64,000 nucleotides of DNA from Henckelia pumila (GCF_033568475.1 NC_133122.1:179881449-179945448); one strand, 5' to 3'; shown: positions 12,835-24,098, counted from the stretch's first letter. Program-made: numbers and translations. Notes: generated by a model not told the origin, from the letters alone.

Positions 12835-13089
12835 AGTTAGTTCTTTCTCTCTTCATAGTAATGTAAATTATGTCTTAGAAACAAGGATACTTTGGTTTGG
12901 GTAATCGATTAATGTCTCCTCTTTGGTACCTTTGAAAATGTCGATTCATGGAGACAGATTTTTTGGGTAATTTGGCAATGATGGGTTAGTAATTCAGTAC
13001 TCTTAAAACATTTTTTTCGGTAATATGTTTCCGAAAGATAAATACAGTGGGCATTGGATTTGGGAGGCGTTCAAAGAAATTGCCGACTT

Positions 13090-13226
13090 GCTCCCGAGGT
13101 TTGTCAAAGCTGGTGGAGCTTACCTAACTAGCGTAATTTGCAGGCTATTGCGTTAGTTCGGGGGTTTACCCATAGCGCACCTAAGGGTAGCGGTTGCAGG
13201 TTCCTACATCACAAAAAAAAAAATAA
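13090..13226 (+). mobile_element. SINE with 13-bp target duplication
   Basis: The body runs from gctcccgagg to an A-rich tail at 13213-13226. It is flanked by a perfect 13-bp direct repeat, aaattgccgactt, at 13077-13089 and 13227-13239. The 3' portion (GGGTAGCGGTTGCAGGTTCC before the A tail) resembles the 3' end of widespread plant Au-type SINEs from memory; this was not searched. At about 137 bp it may be 5' truncated. Confidence 0.75.
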
Positions 13227-13668
13227 AAATTGCCGACTTCTTCACATCGTGAATTCGTGACTAGTAAAGTAAACGTATGCCAAAATTAATTAATTGTAGT
13301 TTTTTTATTGGATTAATTAATTGTAGTTAGGAACAAGTTGACTACGACATTGCTCTCACAAATATATGAGTTGGGTTTTTTTTAAAAAAAAAACAATATC
13401 AAGAATTTATATCTGTGAATTTATATTCATGAGATAGATTGATTTCGTAAAAATTAATATTTTGGACGTTAAAGTAATTTTTTGTTATGCGGTTGCTTTA
13501 GATTTGAGATTTGTTTCAAAAGATTGATTGTTTTTTTTATGGCATCAAAAGACTAATTGTTGAGATGATCTTATTAGAGTTTTTGTATGTATATATTAGA
13601 CGTACTTATCTCGAACAGAAGATTTACAAAAATAATTCTAAATCTATCTAAATAAATTAAGAAAATTA

Positions 13669-13745
13669 CTCGAAGTCAGCGGGAATCGAACCTTTGGTTT
13701 CAGGGCCTCAGCTTTAGCCATTGGATTAAGATCTTATCGGCATGC
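13669..13745 (-). other. tRNA-like fragment, decayed tRNA or SINE head
   Basis: On the minus strand a B-box-like GGTTCGATTCCC is preceded at suitable distance by an A-box-like TTAATCCAATGGC and by a D-arm-like CTTAATCCAATGGCTAAAG. The T arm and anticodon arm do not pair well, so this is not a functional tRNA. It is either a tRNA pseudogene or the 5' part of a tRNA-derived SINE. Confidence 0.4.
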
Positions 13746-13759
13746 GTGTGTATATATAT

Positions 13760-14106
13760 TAGGGCTGTAAACGAGCCGAACCGAGTTGAACTATAGCAAA
13801 ATTTTAGTGTTCGAATTCGAATTGAGATATTCGAAGTTCGGTTCGAAACTCGAAATTTTTTTATTTTTGGCTCGAGTTCGATTCGATAGAGAGTTTGAGT
13901 TCGATTCAAATATATTATATAATATTTATAAATATTATATATGTATATTATATATCTCGCGAACTTTCGAACAAAAGATTTTAGGCTCGAATTCGGCTCG
14001 TATAATAGTTCGATTTCGGCTAAAGTTCGAAAAATTCAAATCCGAATCGAATATTTTTTCGAGTCGGCTCGAAAAATTCGCGAGCCGGCTCAGCTCATTT
14101 ACAGCC

Positions 14107-14109
<3 letters not shown>
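13760..14109. mobile_element. hAT-like MITE, TAGGGCTGTAAACGAG family
   Basis: The left end TAGGGCTGTAAACGAGCC matches, inverted, the right end ending CATTTACAGCCTTA. Length is 350 bp. Possible 8-bp duplications atatatat flank it (13752-13759, 14110-14117), but they fall in TA repeats and are weak evidence. Internal sequence is built from TTCGAA and GCTCGA words. Long open frames across it are by-products of this composition, not genes. Confidence 0.65.

Positions 14110-14158
<49 letters not shown>
14110..14158. repeat. (TA)n microsatellite
   Basis: About 49 bp of alternating TA directly follow the MITE. Confidence 0.95.
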
Positions 14159-14163
<5 letters not shown>

Positions 14164-15716
14164 AAACCGGAACGTAGGCTGCTCCGTTATGCTCAAAAAA
14201 TAAAATAAAAAATTAGTCTACTCCGTAAGATTGTGTCATCAGTGGCATCATACGATTCATACCGCTTCAGCAACCTTGATATTTCAATTTTCTACCTCAT
14301 TTTTGTATTAAGAAATTTGACTCTTTTTTAAAAAATTAATTTAATGGAGATAGTGACAATTTTTAATATTAAATTAATTAAACTTTATCAATCGAATATA
14401 ATAAAATTTTGTACGTCTAATATATTTTTTTTGAAAATTGTATGTCTAAATTTTAACTTAATAATTATTGGCTTTATAAATGTAAAAGGTGCAGCGCTTA
14501 TTTGTTTTAATTTAAATTCTTTGAATGTGATTAATTATTATTATTAGTCGATAAAGCACATGCAGAACGATAAATTAGAGGGCTGAGGCTGGAGATTTGA
14601 TGTGGAGGCTATTTTTGTTTCGATGAGAAATGGAAAAATATGCGCGATAGTGTGAGAGATATTCATGGTTTTTTTTATTTAAAAAAAAAATCGCGACTTT
14701 AGATAGTTTAATAAATTAGAATATAATCGTAATTTTATCTTAAATTTTATAAATTAATTAAAATTTAGATAATTAAAGGTTAATATATATATATTGTTAT
14801 ATTATTATAGTAGAGAGCTTTTAATTAAATAACTTTAAATTGATTGGTGAAATTTGAAATGAAATTACGATTATATCCTAATTTAATTCCAAACAAAACA
14901 AAAATTATTAGATAAATTAGTCATTTTATATGATCTCCTATTTTTTTGACATTATATTAGATTTAATCTTATTTACCAAAATAACATTCTCTATCTTTGT
15001 TTGTATTTTTAAAATTTTAGATTAGATATTTATCACTTTTAAATTTTTGAATATTTAATTCATCATGTAACTTCTAAAAGTAACATAAAAATCAATTAGC
15101 ATAAAAAATTTATATAGATACACACATCGTGTGCAAGGAACGCTAGTATCCAATAACAAATACCATGGTGAAAGCTAATTTGAATTTTAGGGAGAGCTAT
15201 TATCCCAATATCCCCGTCTTTCTTTACCAATTATAATGTGGTTGGTTCCTTTTTATAATTGGTAATTTGACTTTGTCGCATTAAGATAATCAATATTCAA
15301 TAGTTGCGCTACATCCGTTCTAGATTAATGGATATTATATTGACATTGTTATCCAATTAGCTTCTCTTAAACAAAAAAAAAATTAAAATATATGCAAGTC
15401 AGATTTTAAATCACTTTGGTATGAAGTATGAATTCCTGAAATTAATATTTATTAATGGATTACCTCGAATTTTTTTTTTTGGGATACAATGAGGTGGAAA
15501 TTTATCTAACTTTTTTTTTTTAGTAAAGAAATTTAATTGAACTAAAAGTGATTATTTTTTGTCAAATGAAATTTGATAAAATTCAAAATTTAAAGTTAAA
15601 GTTGAAGAGAATCTTGAGTAGAATGATTTTTCTTAAACACAAAAACTCACGTTCTCATGTATTAATTTTATGAGAGAGATATCTTATTTGGATCATAAAT
15701 AAAAAAGACAAAAATT
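14159..15716. other. AT-rich intergenic stretch, no gene seen
   Basis: Only short random frames occur. There are several poly-T/poly-A tracts and no recognisable repeat ends that I can define. Confidence 0.4.
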
Positions 15717-15871
15717 ACTATGAGACGGTCTCAAGGGTCATTTTTTTGAAACTGATTTTTTATATGGGTTATCCATTAAAAAATATTATATTTTATGTCA
15801 AAAGTATTACTTATTATTATAAATGTGAGTAGGATTGATCCGTCTCACGGATGAGACCGTCTCACATGAGT
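15717..15871. mobile_element. MITE, GAGACGGTCTCA family, copy 1
   Basis: The element starts actaTGAGACGGTCTCA and ends TGAGACCGTCTCACATGAGT, an inverted repeat. The interior carries tccattaaaaaatattat and attacttattattataaat, shared with copies 2 and 3. The GAGACGGTCTC core is itself almost palindromic. Confidence 0.65.
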
Positions 15872-16040
15872 GTTAAAAGTATTACTTTTCATTGTTGATA
15901 TAAACTGGAACGATTCGTCTCACAAATATAGAGATTGTTTGGATCGATTCGTCCCACAATTATATAGACCGTCTTATAAGACATCTTAAAATTATGAAAT
16001 TTGATCATTAAAATATATTTATTTTAGATTTAATCGATTA

Positions 16041-16208
16041 ACACTCCTGTGAGACGGTCTCATCCGTGAGACGGGTCAATCCTACCCATATTTATAATAA
16101 TAAGTAATAATTTTGGCATAAAATGTAATATTTTTTAATGAATAACCCATATAAGAGATCCGTCTTAAAAAAAATGACAATTTAGATCGTCTCATAAGAG
16201 TTTTTGTC
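16041..16208. mobile_element. MITE, GAGACGGTCTCA family, copy 2 (inverted relative to copy 1)
   Basis: It contains GTGAGACGGTCTCATCCGTG at the left and gatcgtctcataagag at the right, with the copy 1 interior in reverse complement. Together with copy 1 it could form a long hairpin in a transcript spanning both. Confidence 0.6.
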
Positions 16209-16239
16209 TAATCTATATAGTAGTATTTATAATTAGGCA

Positions 16240-16402
16240 AAAACTTATATGATACGGTCTCAAGAGTCATTTTTTTGAGATGAATCTCTTATGTGAGTTA
16301 TCCATTAAAAAATATTATATTTTATGTCAAAAATATTACTTATTATTATAAATATGAATAAAATTAACTCATCTCACGGATGAAACCGTTTCAGATGAAT
16401 AT
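16240..16402. mobile_element. MITE, GAGACGGTCTCA family, copy 3
   Basis: It is in the same orientation as copy 1 (gatacggtctcaagagtc ... ctcacggatgaaaccgtttcag), is more diverged, and lies about 30 bp from copy 2. Confidence 0.55.
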
Positions 16403-16539
16403 TACTCTAATAATTAATAAGATGTGTCACTAGCGGTGATGCCAGGATCAGAAGTCGCTAATTGTGGGCCTGTCGCTGAATTTATATATAATTATCTTAA
16501 ACTCAAATATGTACAAAATATTTGAAAAAAGGTCAAAGA

Positions 16540-16812
16540 TGTTGTGAAAAAGTAAAAATTTACGGTAAAAAGTAAAAACTCAAAAACTCAAAATTCTACA
16601 CTTTATAAAATTTTTCTCTCTTCACAATTGTGTTTTTCTACACAAATGGAGAGACCTATTTATAGATCTCAATTGGAGATTAGTCAAAAATTAATACATC
16701 ATTAATTACATCATCACACACTAATTTTCAATATTTTACAACTCAATTTTCAACTTTCAACCTTCAACATTCAACAATAAATAATAATATATATTTATAT
16801 ATATTTTCAACA
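16540..16812 (-). repeat. 3' LTR of the Copia element
   Basis: It is a 273-bp direct repeat of 22653-22925 and starts TGTTGAAAATAT on the minus strand. A TATA-like ctataaatag (minus strand) lies within it. Confidence 0.95.
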
Positions 16813-16977
16813 CTCCCCCTTGTGATGATGATCATGATAGAATGACTATCTCCATTACGTGTTGTATACTGCCTCGTTAAAAACCTTACTAGGAAAAACC
16901 CATTGGGACAAAAACCATAGTAAGAAAAAAAGAGTGCAGCCACGTAAACTCCCCCTGATGTCAACATGAATGATTCT

Positions 16978-19900
16978 TCACATATTTCGTAGATTGCGCA
17001 TCCCAATATTATAAATGTGTTTTCTGAATATAGCCGTGGGAAGTGCCTTTGTGAAGAGATCGGATGAGTTCTCACTTGATTGAATGTAACAGATATCAAT
17101 ATCTTTATTCTTCTCCAGCTCTTGAGTGTATGCAAAGAATTTAGGAGGAATATGTTTAGTTCTGTCACTTTTGATGTATCCTTCTTTCATTTGGGCAACA
17201 CATGCGGCATTATCTTCATACAGTGTGATTGGATTCTTGTCCACTGATAATCCGCAAGAAGTTTGGATAAGCCGAGTCATTGATTTAAGCCAGACACATT
17301 CACGGCTTGCTTCATGTAGTGCAATAATCTCGGCATGATTTGATGAAGTTGTAACAAGTGTTTGTTTCTGTGATCGCCAAGAGATTGCAGTGCCTCCACG
17401 AGTAAATACATATCCGGTTTGGGAACGTGCCTTATGTGGATCAGATAAGTATCCAGCATCAGCATAACCAATTATTCTCTGATTTGTATCTTTTGGATAC
17501 AAAAGTCCCAAATCCGTCGTTCCTCGTAAATAACGGAATATATGTTTAATTCCGTTCCAGTGCCTCTTCGTTGGACATGAACTGAATCTTGCCAATAAAT
17601 TTACTGCAAAAGATATGTCTGGTCTAGTGCAATTTGCAAGATACATAAGAGCACCAATGACACTTAGATATGGTACTTCAGGACCAAGAACAACTTCATC
17701 ATCTTCACATGGACGAAATGGATCCTTTTCTATATTCAATGATCTGACAACCATTGGAGTACTTAAAGGATTTGATTGATCCATATTGAAAAGTTTAAGG
17801 ACCTTCTCTGTATAATTAGACTGGTGAACAAAAATTCCACATTCTTTTTGTTCAATTTGTAAACCAAGACAATACTTGGTTTTTCCAAGGTCTTTCATTT
17901 CAAATTCTTCCTTCAAGTACATCATAACTTCTTGAATTTCTTTATTCGTTCCAATGATGTTTAAATCATCAACATATACAGCAATAATTACACATCCGGA
18001 TGTTGTTTTCTTGGTGAAAACACAAGGGCATATTGGATCATTTACATATCCCTTTTTCATCAAGTGCTCACTTAGCCGATTATACCACATTCGGCCAGAT
18101 TGATTTAACCCATATAATGATCTTTGCAATTTTACAGAATAAAATTCTCTGGGTTTTGAACTTTGTGCTTCAGGCATCTTAAATCCTTCAGGGATTTTCA
18201 TGTATATATCACTATCAAGTGATCCGTATAAGTAAGCTGTAACAACATCCATAAGACACATTTCCAAATTTTCAGACACTGCCAAACTAATCAAATATCG
18301 AAACGTAATTGCATCCATAACAGGAGAATATGTTTCTTCATAATCAATTTCAGGTCTTTGAGAAAAACCTTGTGCAACAAGTCGAGCTTTATATCTCACT
18401 ATTTCATTTTTCTCATTTCTCTTTCGAATAAAAACCCATTTGTACCCAACAGGTTTAACACCTTTAGGTGTAAGGACTATAGGTCCAAAAACACTACGTT
18501 TATTTAGCGAATTTAATTCAACCTGGATGGCATCTTTCCATTTTGACCAATCCTTTCGAGTTTTGCATTCACCAAAAGATTTTGGTTCATTATCTTCATT
18601 TACGATGTCACATGCCACATTGTACGAAAATATCTCATCAATATCTTGTACATTCTTTCGGTTCCATATTTTTCCAGTATTAATATAATTGATAGAGATT
18701 TCATGATTCTCGTCAGTTTGTGGTTCTGACAAAATATTTTCATCATCGTGTGTTTCTTCTGGAACACCATTTTCTATTTTCTGATCATCATTTTTCTCTA
18801 TGTATTTTCTTTTCCGAGGATTTTTATCCTTTGAACCGATTGGCCTTCCACGCTTCAGGCGTTTTATGACATCATGAATGTTTTCATTTTGTTTCTTTGG
18901 AATTTCAACTCGAGCAGGGGCATTTACAGCAGATATATATGATTTTGTTACCCCTTTTGTGTCTGCAAATGCATCTGGCATTTGATTTGCTATTCTTTGC
19001 AAATGCACAATTTGCTGTACATCTTTATCACATTGTTTAGTTCTAGGATCCAAATGTAATAATGATGGTACATACCATGTGATTTCTTTTTCGATGTGTT
19101 TCTTTTCTCCCCCTAACATTGAGAAGTTATTTTCATCAAAATGACAATCAGCAAACCGTGCTGTAAACACATCGCCTGTCTGAGCCTCAAGATATCTAAT
19201 GATTGATGGACTATCATAGCCGATATAAATACCATTCTTTCTTTGAGGTCCCATTTTTGTTCTTTGAGGTGGTGCAATAGGCACATACACCATACATCCA
19301 AAAATTCTCAAATGAGAAATATCTGGTTCTTTGCCAAATACAAGCTGCAATGGGGAGTGTTTATGATATGCACTTGGCCTGATGCGAATCAATGCAGCAG
19401 CATGTAAAATTGCATGTCCCCATATAGAAATAGGGAGTTTCGTTCTCATAATCATTGGTCTAGCAATCAACTGCAGACGTTTAATCAATGATTCAGCTAA
19501 TCCATTTTGTGTATGAACATGAGCTACAGGATGTTCAACAGTAATTCCCATCGACATACAATAGTCGTTAAAAGTCTGGGAAGTAAATTCTCCAGCATTA
19601 TCAAGTCTTATTTTCTTGATCGTATATTCGGGAAATTGATTCTGCAATTTTATTATTTGAGCCATCAATTTTGCAAATGCCACATTCCGAGTGGACAATA
19701 AACATACATGTGACCATCTGCTAGAGGCATCGATCAATACCATAAAGTATCGAAATGGTCCACATGGTGGATGAATTGGCCCACAAATATCACCTTGAAT
19801 ACGTTCAAGAAATATGGGTGATTCCTTTTGGATTTTAGCTGGTGATGGTCTTATAATAAGTTTCCCCAGAGAACATGCTTTACACTGAAACTTATTATTC

Positions 19901-20472
19901 TGAAAGATCTTCTGGTCTTTCAGTGGATGACCACTTGTATTTTCTATAATCCTTCGCATCATTATTGAACCAGGATGTCCCAATCGATCATGCCAATTTG
20001 TTAGTATTGAAGAATTTCCAATAACCATATTTGATTCGATTGGACTTATATGTGTATAATGCAATCCAGTAGGGAGCATTGATAATTTCTCAACTACATA
20101 TTTCTTTCCTGATTTATATGTAGTAAGACACATATATTTCTCATTTCCTTCGGTTATTGTTTCCGTATCATAACCATGAGAATATATATCATTAAAACTC
20201 AACAAATTTCTTTGTGATCGTGGTGAATATAAAGCACTATTTATCAAAAATTTTGTACCATTAGGTAACAAAAATTGTGCTTTGCCACATCCTTCAATCA
20301 AGTCTACAGGACCTGATATTGTATTCACCATTGTTTTTGTTGGTTTTAATTCCAAGAAATATTTTTCATTTATGAGGATAGTGTGCGTTGTACCACTATC
20401 TGGTATGCAAACTTCCAGTGCATTATTTCCATCTTTGATCATAGCATTTTCCATAATGATCTTCAAAAACAA
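16978..20472 (-). CDS. Copia pol frame (protease-integrase-RT-RNase H)
   Basis: This is a fossil retroelement frame of about 1164 codons. Visible landmarks in order are an aspartic protease motif DSGTTHTI near residue 26, a GAG-pre-integrase zinc-binding region, an integrase core, the reverse transcriptase with YVDDLNIIG, and an RNase H-like C-terminus. Integrase before reverse transcriptase is diagnostic of Ty1/Copia rather than Ty3/Gypsy. It belongs to the element at 16540-22925 and is not a host gene. Confidence 0.93.
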   Translation of the reverse strand: MFLKIIMENAMIKDGNNALEVCIPDSGTTHTILINEKYFLELKPTKTMVNTISGPVDLIEGCGKAQFLLPNGTKFLINSALYSPRSQRNLLSFNDIYSHGYDTETITEGNEKYMCLTTYKSGKKYVVEKLSMLPTGLHYTHISPIESNMVIGNSSILTNWHDRLGHPGSIMMRRIIENTSGHPLKDQKIFQNNKFQCKACSLGKLIIRPSPAKIQKESPIFLERIQGDICGPIHPPCGPFRYFMVLIDASSRWSHVCLLSTRNVAFAKLMAQIIKLQNQFPEYTIKKIRLDNAGEFTSQTFNDYCMSMGITVEHPVAHVHTQNGLAESLIKRLQLIARPMIMRTKLPISIWGHAILHAAALIRIRPSAYHKHSPLQLVFGKEPDISHLRIFGCMVYVPIAPPQRTKMGPQRKNGIYIGYDSPSIIRYLEAQTGDVFTARFADCHFDENNFSMLGGEKKHIEKEITWYVPSLLHLDPRTKQCDKDVQQIVHLQRIANQMPDAFADTKGVTKSYISAVNAPARVEIPKKQNENIHDVIKRLKRGRPIGSKDKNPRKRKYIEKNDDQKIENGVPEETHDDENILSEPQTDENHEISINYINTGKIWNRKNVQDIDEIFSYNVACDIVNEDNEPKSFGECKTRKDWSKWKDAIQVELNSLNKRSVFGPIVLTPKGVKPVGYKWVFIRKRNEKNEIVRYKARLVAQGFSQRPEIDYEETYSPVMDAITFRYLISLAVSENLEMCLMDVVTAYLYGSLDSDIYMKIPEGFKMPEAQSSKPREFYSVKLQRSLYGLNQSGRMWYNRLSEHLMKKGYVNDPICPCVFTKKTTSGCVIIAVYVDDLNIIGTNKEIQEVMMYLKEEFEMKDLGKTKYCLGLQIEQKECGIFVHQSNYTEKVLKLFNMDQSNPLSTPMVVRSLNIEKDPFRPCEDDEVVLGPEVPYLSVIGALMYLANCTRPDISFAVNLLARFSSCPTKRHWNGIKHIFRYLRGTTDLGLLYPKDTNQRIIGYADAGYLSDPHKARSQTGYVFTRGGTAISWRSQKQTLVTTSSNHAEIIALHEASRECVWLKSMTRLIQTSCGLSVDKNPITLYEDNAACVAQMKEGYIKSDRTKHIPPKFFAYTQELEKNKDIDICYIQSSENSSDLFTKALPTAIFRKHIYNIGMRNLRNM

Positions 20473-20614
20473 TATGCAATAAAATGAATTAAGAAAGATA
20501 CATGCAAATTATAATATGTTACAATTTAATTTCAGAATAAAACAATACATGCAAAATATAATATGTTTTACAATATAAAAATTACATTGTTACATTCTTT
20601 TCCCACCAGTACAT

Positions 20615-21676
20615 TTAATCAATATCTTCGAAATCATTCAAAAAGTAGGCAGCATCTAAATTCATTGAACCACTTGCATGGTCAATGTTTTCAGTAAAAT
20701 TGGTCTCTTTTTCTTTCCCCTTTATTGAATCTTTATAGAGCTTACACAGATGCTCAGGGGCTCGACAAGTTCTTGACCAATGTCCTGGAGTGCCACATCT
20801 ATAACAAACACTCTCAGTTCTTTTTGGATGATTTTCATTTTCACCCGTATTATCATGCTGCCTCTTTTGTGGGTGGTTCGTGACGTTCCTTTGAGATGAG
20901 TTATTGAAATAACTATCTCTTTTATTTTCAAATCCACGGCCTCGACCACGACCGCGATCATTTCTACGCCCACGTCCACGCCCACGTCCTCGTCCACGAC
21001 CTCGACCAAAATCTTGTCTATATCTTTGATTTTGGTTTTCATTTTTACTTACGACATTTGCTTCAGGAAATGCCGTTGAACCAGTAGGTCTGGACTGATG
21101 ATTTCTCATGAGCAATTCATTATTCTTTTCCGCCACGAGTAAACATGCGATGAGTTCTGAGTATCTTGAAAATCCACGCACTCTATATTGCTGTTGTAGA
21201 GTTATATTTGATGCGTGGAATGTGGAAAATGTCTTTTCAAGCATTTCCATCTCAGTAATATTATGCCCACAAAATTTCAGCTGTGAGACAATTCGATACA
21301 TCGCAGAATTATAATCACTCACCTTTTTAAAATCTTGGAATCTTAAAGTATTCCATTCATCTCGTGCGGTCGGAAGTATAACTTCCCGTATATGCTCAAA
21401 ACGTTCTTTTAACCCTTTCCACAAAATCATTGGGTCTTTTTCGGTCAAATATTCACATTTCAACCCCTCATCAAGATGTCTGCGTAAAAATATCATCGCT
21501 TTTGCTTTATCTTGTGAGGATGATATGTTATTTTCTTTGATAGTTTCGTTAAGACCCAATGACTCGAGATGCATTTCTACATCGAGGGTCCATGACATAT
21601 AATTCTTTCCGGTTATATCAAGTGCAATGAATTCGAGTTTCGCCAAGTTCGACATGGTGGTACTAGAAAATAACAA
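20615..21676 (-). CDS. Copia gag frame
   Basis: About 353 codons. The N-terminal MSNLAKLEF..GKNYMSW is the typical plant Copia gag opening. A long Arg/Gly-rich tract precedes a CCHC zinc knuckle (CYRCGTPGHWSRTC). It lies about 140 bp upstream of pol in a separate frame. Many Copia elements encode gag and pol together, so whether the separation is native cannot be told from this one copy. Confidence 0.9.
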   Translation of the reverse strand: MLFSSTTMSNLAKLEFIALDITGKNYMSWTLDVEMHLESLGLNETIKENNISSSQDKAKAMIFLRRHLDEGLKCEYLTEKDPMILWKGLKERFEHIREVILPTARDEWNTLRFQDFKKVSDYNSAMYRIVSQLKFCGHNITEMEMLEKTFSTFHASNITLQQQYRVRGFSRYSELIACLLVAEKNNELLMRNHQSRPTGSTAFPEANVVSKNENQNQRYRQDFGRGRGRGRGRGRGRRNDRGRGRGRGFENKRDSYFNNSSQRNVTNHPQKRQHDNTGENENHPKRTESVCYRCGTPGHWSRTCRAPEHLCKLYKDSIKGKEKETNFTENIDHASGSMNLDAAYFLNDFEDID

Positions 21677-22075
21677 TGCATTTTATTAGTTAATTTCCAT
21701 AAATATGACAATACAAAATAATGGAAGAACGTAAATTACAAGTGCGTATACAAATAGAGAAAAAATATGTGTTGAAAAATCGCTGGTGAGTAAAAGACTC
21801 GTGAGCATGATGATCATAGTCGTTATGAAAAATATCCTTATAAATGTCATCATCTCCATCTTCGAAAAAACCGAGGATAAAATATTTTGAGAGAAAGAAT
21901 AAATTTGGTGTGATTGAAAATGAGTTTGAGTGAACATATTTATAGGGCAAAAACTAGCCGTTTTGTTACCGTTTGTGACCGTTGGGGGTAAAGAAAAAAT
22001 TGAGTATGTGTTGAATAAAAATTCGTGATAATCATGTAATGCATATAATGATAATCATAATTAAATAATTATGTA

Positions 22076-22395
22076 TATCATATCACATTATTATAAGGTC
22101 AGTGTCGTAGATAGCCTTTTATATAATGTTGTGAAATTATACCAATATAGTTAGTATAAAGTCAGGTATAGTATATCATATCACATTATTATAAGATCGG
22201 TGTCGTAGACAACCTTTTATATAATAACATGAGATTATACAAATATGGTTAGTATATAAATACACAATAATATATATCATATCACGTTATTATAAGGTCA
22301 GTGTCATAGACAACCTTTTATATAATAACATTAAATTATATATTAATATAGTTAATATATATACATAATAAATATATATCACGTTATTGTTTAAA
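22076..22395. repeat. three tandem repeats in the Copia leader
   Basis: Three imperfect units of about 100-115 bp share tatcatatcac, ttattataag, cagtgtc and acaaccttttatataata. They lie between the right LTR and gag, in the untranslated leader of the element's transcript. Confidence 0.75.
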
Positions 22396-22652
22396 AACCT
22401 TAGAGGCTTTTATACTTGTCGTATCCCTTACCGGGAGTGTGGGATGTCGTCTTAACATCCTCCCAGGATTTATAACAAGTTTTGAAAAAAACTTATTTTT
22501 TTCATAACATGATATTATATATTAATATATACACAATAAAAATATATAAACAGTAAAATAAAAATTCTTACTTGTTGAATATTTTTGACTTCTTCTTGTA
22601 TTTTGGAGCGTCGGAAAATATAGAGAACCTTCGAGCGATCGTGCTGATAACG

Positions 22653-22925
22653 TGTTGTGAAAAAGTAAAAATTTACGGTAAAAAGTAAAAACTCAAAAAC
22701 TCAAAATTCTACACTTTATAAAATTTTTCTCTCTTCACAATTGTGTTTTTCTACACAAATGGAGAGACCTATTTATAGATCTCAATTGGAGATTAGTCAA
22801 AAATTAATACATCATTAATTACATCATCACACACTAATTTTCAATATTTTACAACTCAATTTTCAACTTTCAACCTTCAACATTCAACAATAAATAATAA
22901 TATATATTTATATATATTTTCAACA
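22653..22925 (-). repeat. 5' LTR of the Copia element
   Basis: It appears identical to 16540-16812. The primer-binding region lies immediately to its left (22652 downward). Transcription of the element would start here on the minus strand. Confidence 0.95.
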
Positions 22926-24098
22926 AAAGAAACTAATTAATTTTTAAATATTTACGAGTCAGTGTTAGCCTTTCATGATCAGCTTAAGATGTCCTTTCAG
23001 ATCCTATATGGCTTTTGAACATTATTCCATACTACATTGATTTGGTCATCGTATTTTGGAGTTGATTTTGTATGAGACGATTTTTCATGAGACGAGTCAA
23101 ATTCACTTATATTTATAATAAAAAATTATTTTTTTAAACATAAAAAAGTAATACTATATCTTGGGTAATTCAATCAGTAGATCCGTATTATAAGAGTTTT
23201 TGTGATCATTTTGCTTATCACATATTTCTTCTCATCCATATCATTTTATAATATGTGAATTTTTTTGTTAGAGAATTGCTAAATTTCTTTTTGTTTATAT
23301 ATTTAGAAACAAAAATTATTTATGTTTGATCTTTATGAGTTATAAGTCATTATAATTATTTGAAGAAAACGATAACTATTCCCGTTAGGAGAATATTTGA
23401 ATCATGATGTATGAGTTGTAATATTTAAAAAAATTAAGTTGTAATTCTACCAAGTTAAACGAGTAGAGTTGGATTACAATGTCGAGTTTCAAAATTATTT
23501 CTCTTTAATACCAATATATATCTGTCGAAACCGATCAAGTAAGCGGAGCCTCCCATTCAAGTTTTCTTATGTTTTGCATTTAATACTTATCGACAAATAC
23601 ACTTCGCCCTCAAAGAGACTATTTAATTTTCTACAATTAAAAGCTGAGTTTGCCTTTGACTTTCCTTTGTAGAATTTTAATTTTTATATAAAAGTACGAC
23701 ATAAATATTTGCAGGAGACGTGTATATTCGTTGAATGAGATTCTGTTGATGAATATTCTATTATAATTTTGTTTATTGTATTAAAAAATAAGATCTTATT
23801 GCATGTATTGAAATTTGAAATAGATAGTTCTTTAAGAAATTTGTTTTATCGATTTAACAAAGGATTAATATATCTTATCGTAAGTGATGTTTACAGCAAC
23901 AATTGCCTATTATTTTAATCAATACTAATGTCCATTTATCTGAATGCACTTATACAGCTAGATTAATATTCATGGAAACATGTTAATTTTTGTTATTTTA
24001 ATGATTTTTCATATTTTTACTAAAAGTGATAAACTATATGAATTTTTTTGACTATATATATATAATATAATATTGGATTTAAAAAATAAAAAATATGT
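22926..24098. other. AT-rich intergenic stretch with a degraded MITE
   Basis: A decayed relative of the GAGACGGTCTCA family can be followed at about 23066-23204 (atgagacgat...catgagacgagtc...gatccgtatta). The rest holds only short random frames. No gene is supported. Confidence 0.4.

Larger units (their letters stand above)
16540..22925 (-). mobile_element. Ty1/Copia LTR retrotransposon, nearly whole, young
   Basis: Two 273-bp LTRs (16540-16812 and 22653-22925, TGTTG...CAACA) appear identical by eye, and a perfect 5-bp target duplication AAAGA flanks the element (16535-16539, 22926-22930). In minus orientation the primer-binding region (CGTTATCAGCACGA) follows the right LTR and a polypurine tract (AGGGGGAG) precedes the left LTR. 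A gag frame (20615-21676) and a pol frame (16978-20472) lie between. Domain order protease, integrase, reverse transcriptase, RNase H defines Copia. Identical LTRs mean a geologically recent insertion. It looks whole or close to it, with at most about one break. Confidence 0.95.

Noticed and set aside
13786-14208. 140-codon plus-strand frame ending in Ile-Tyr repeats
   Set aside because: It is a translation of the hAT-like MITE and the adjoining TA microsatellite.
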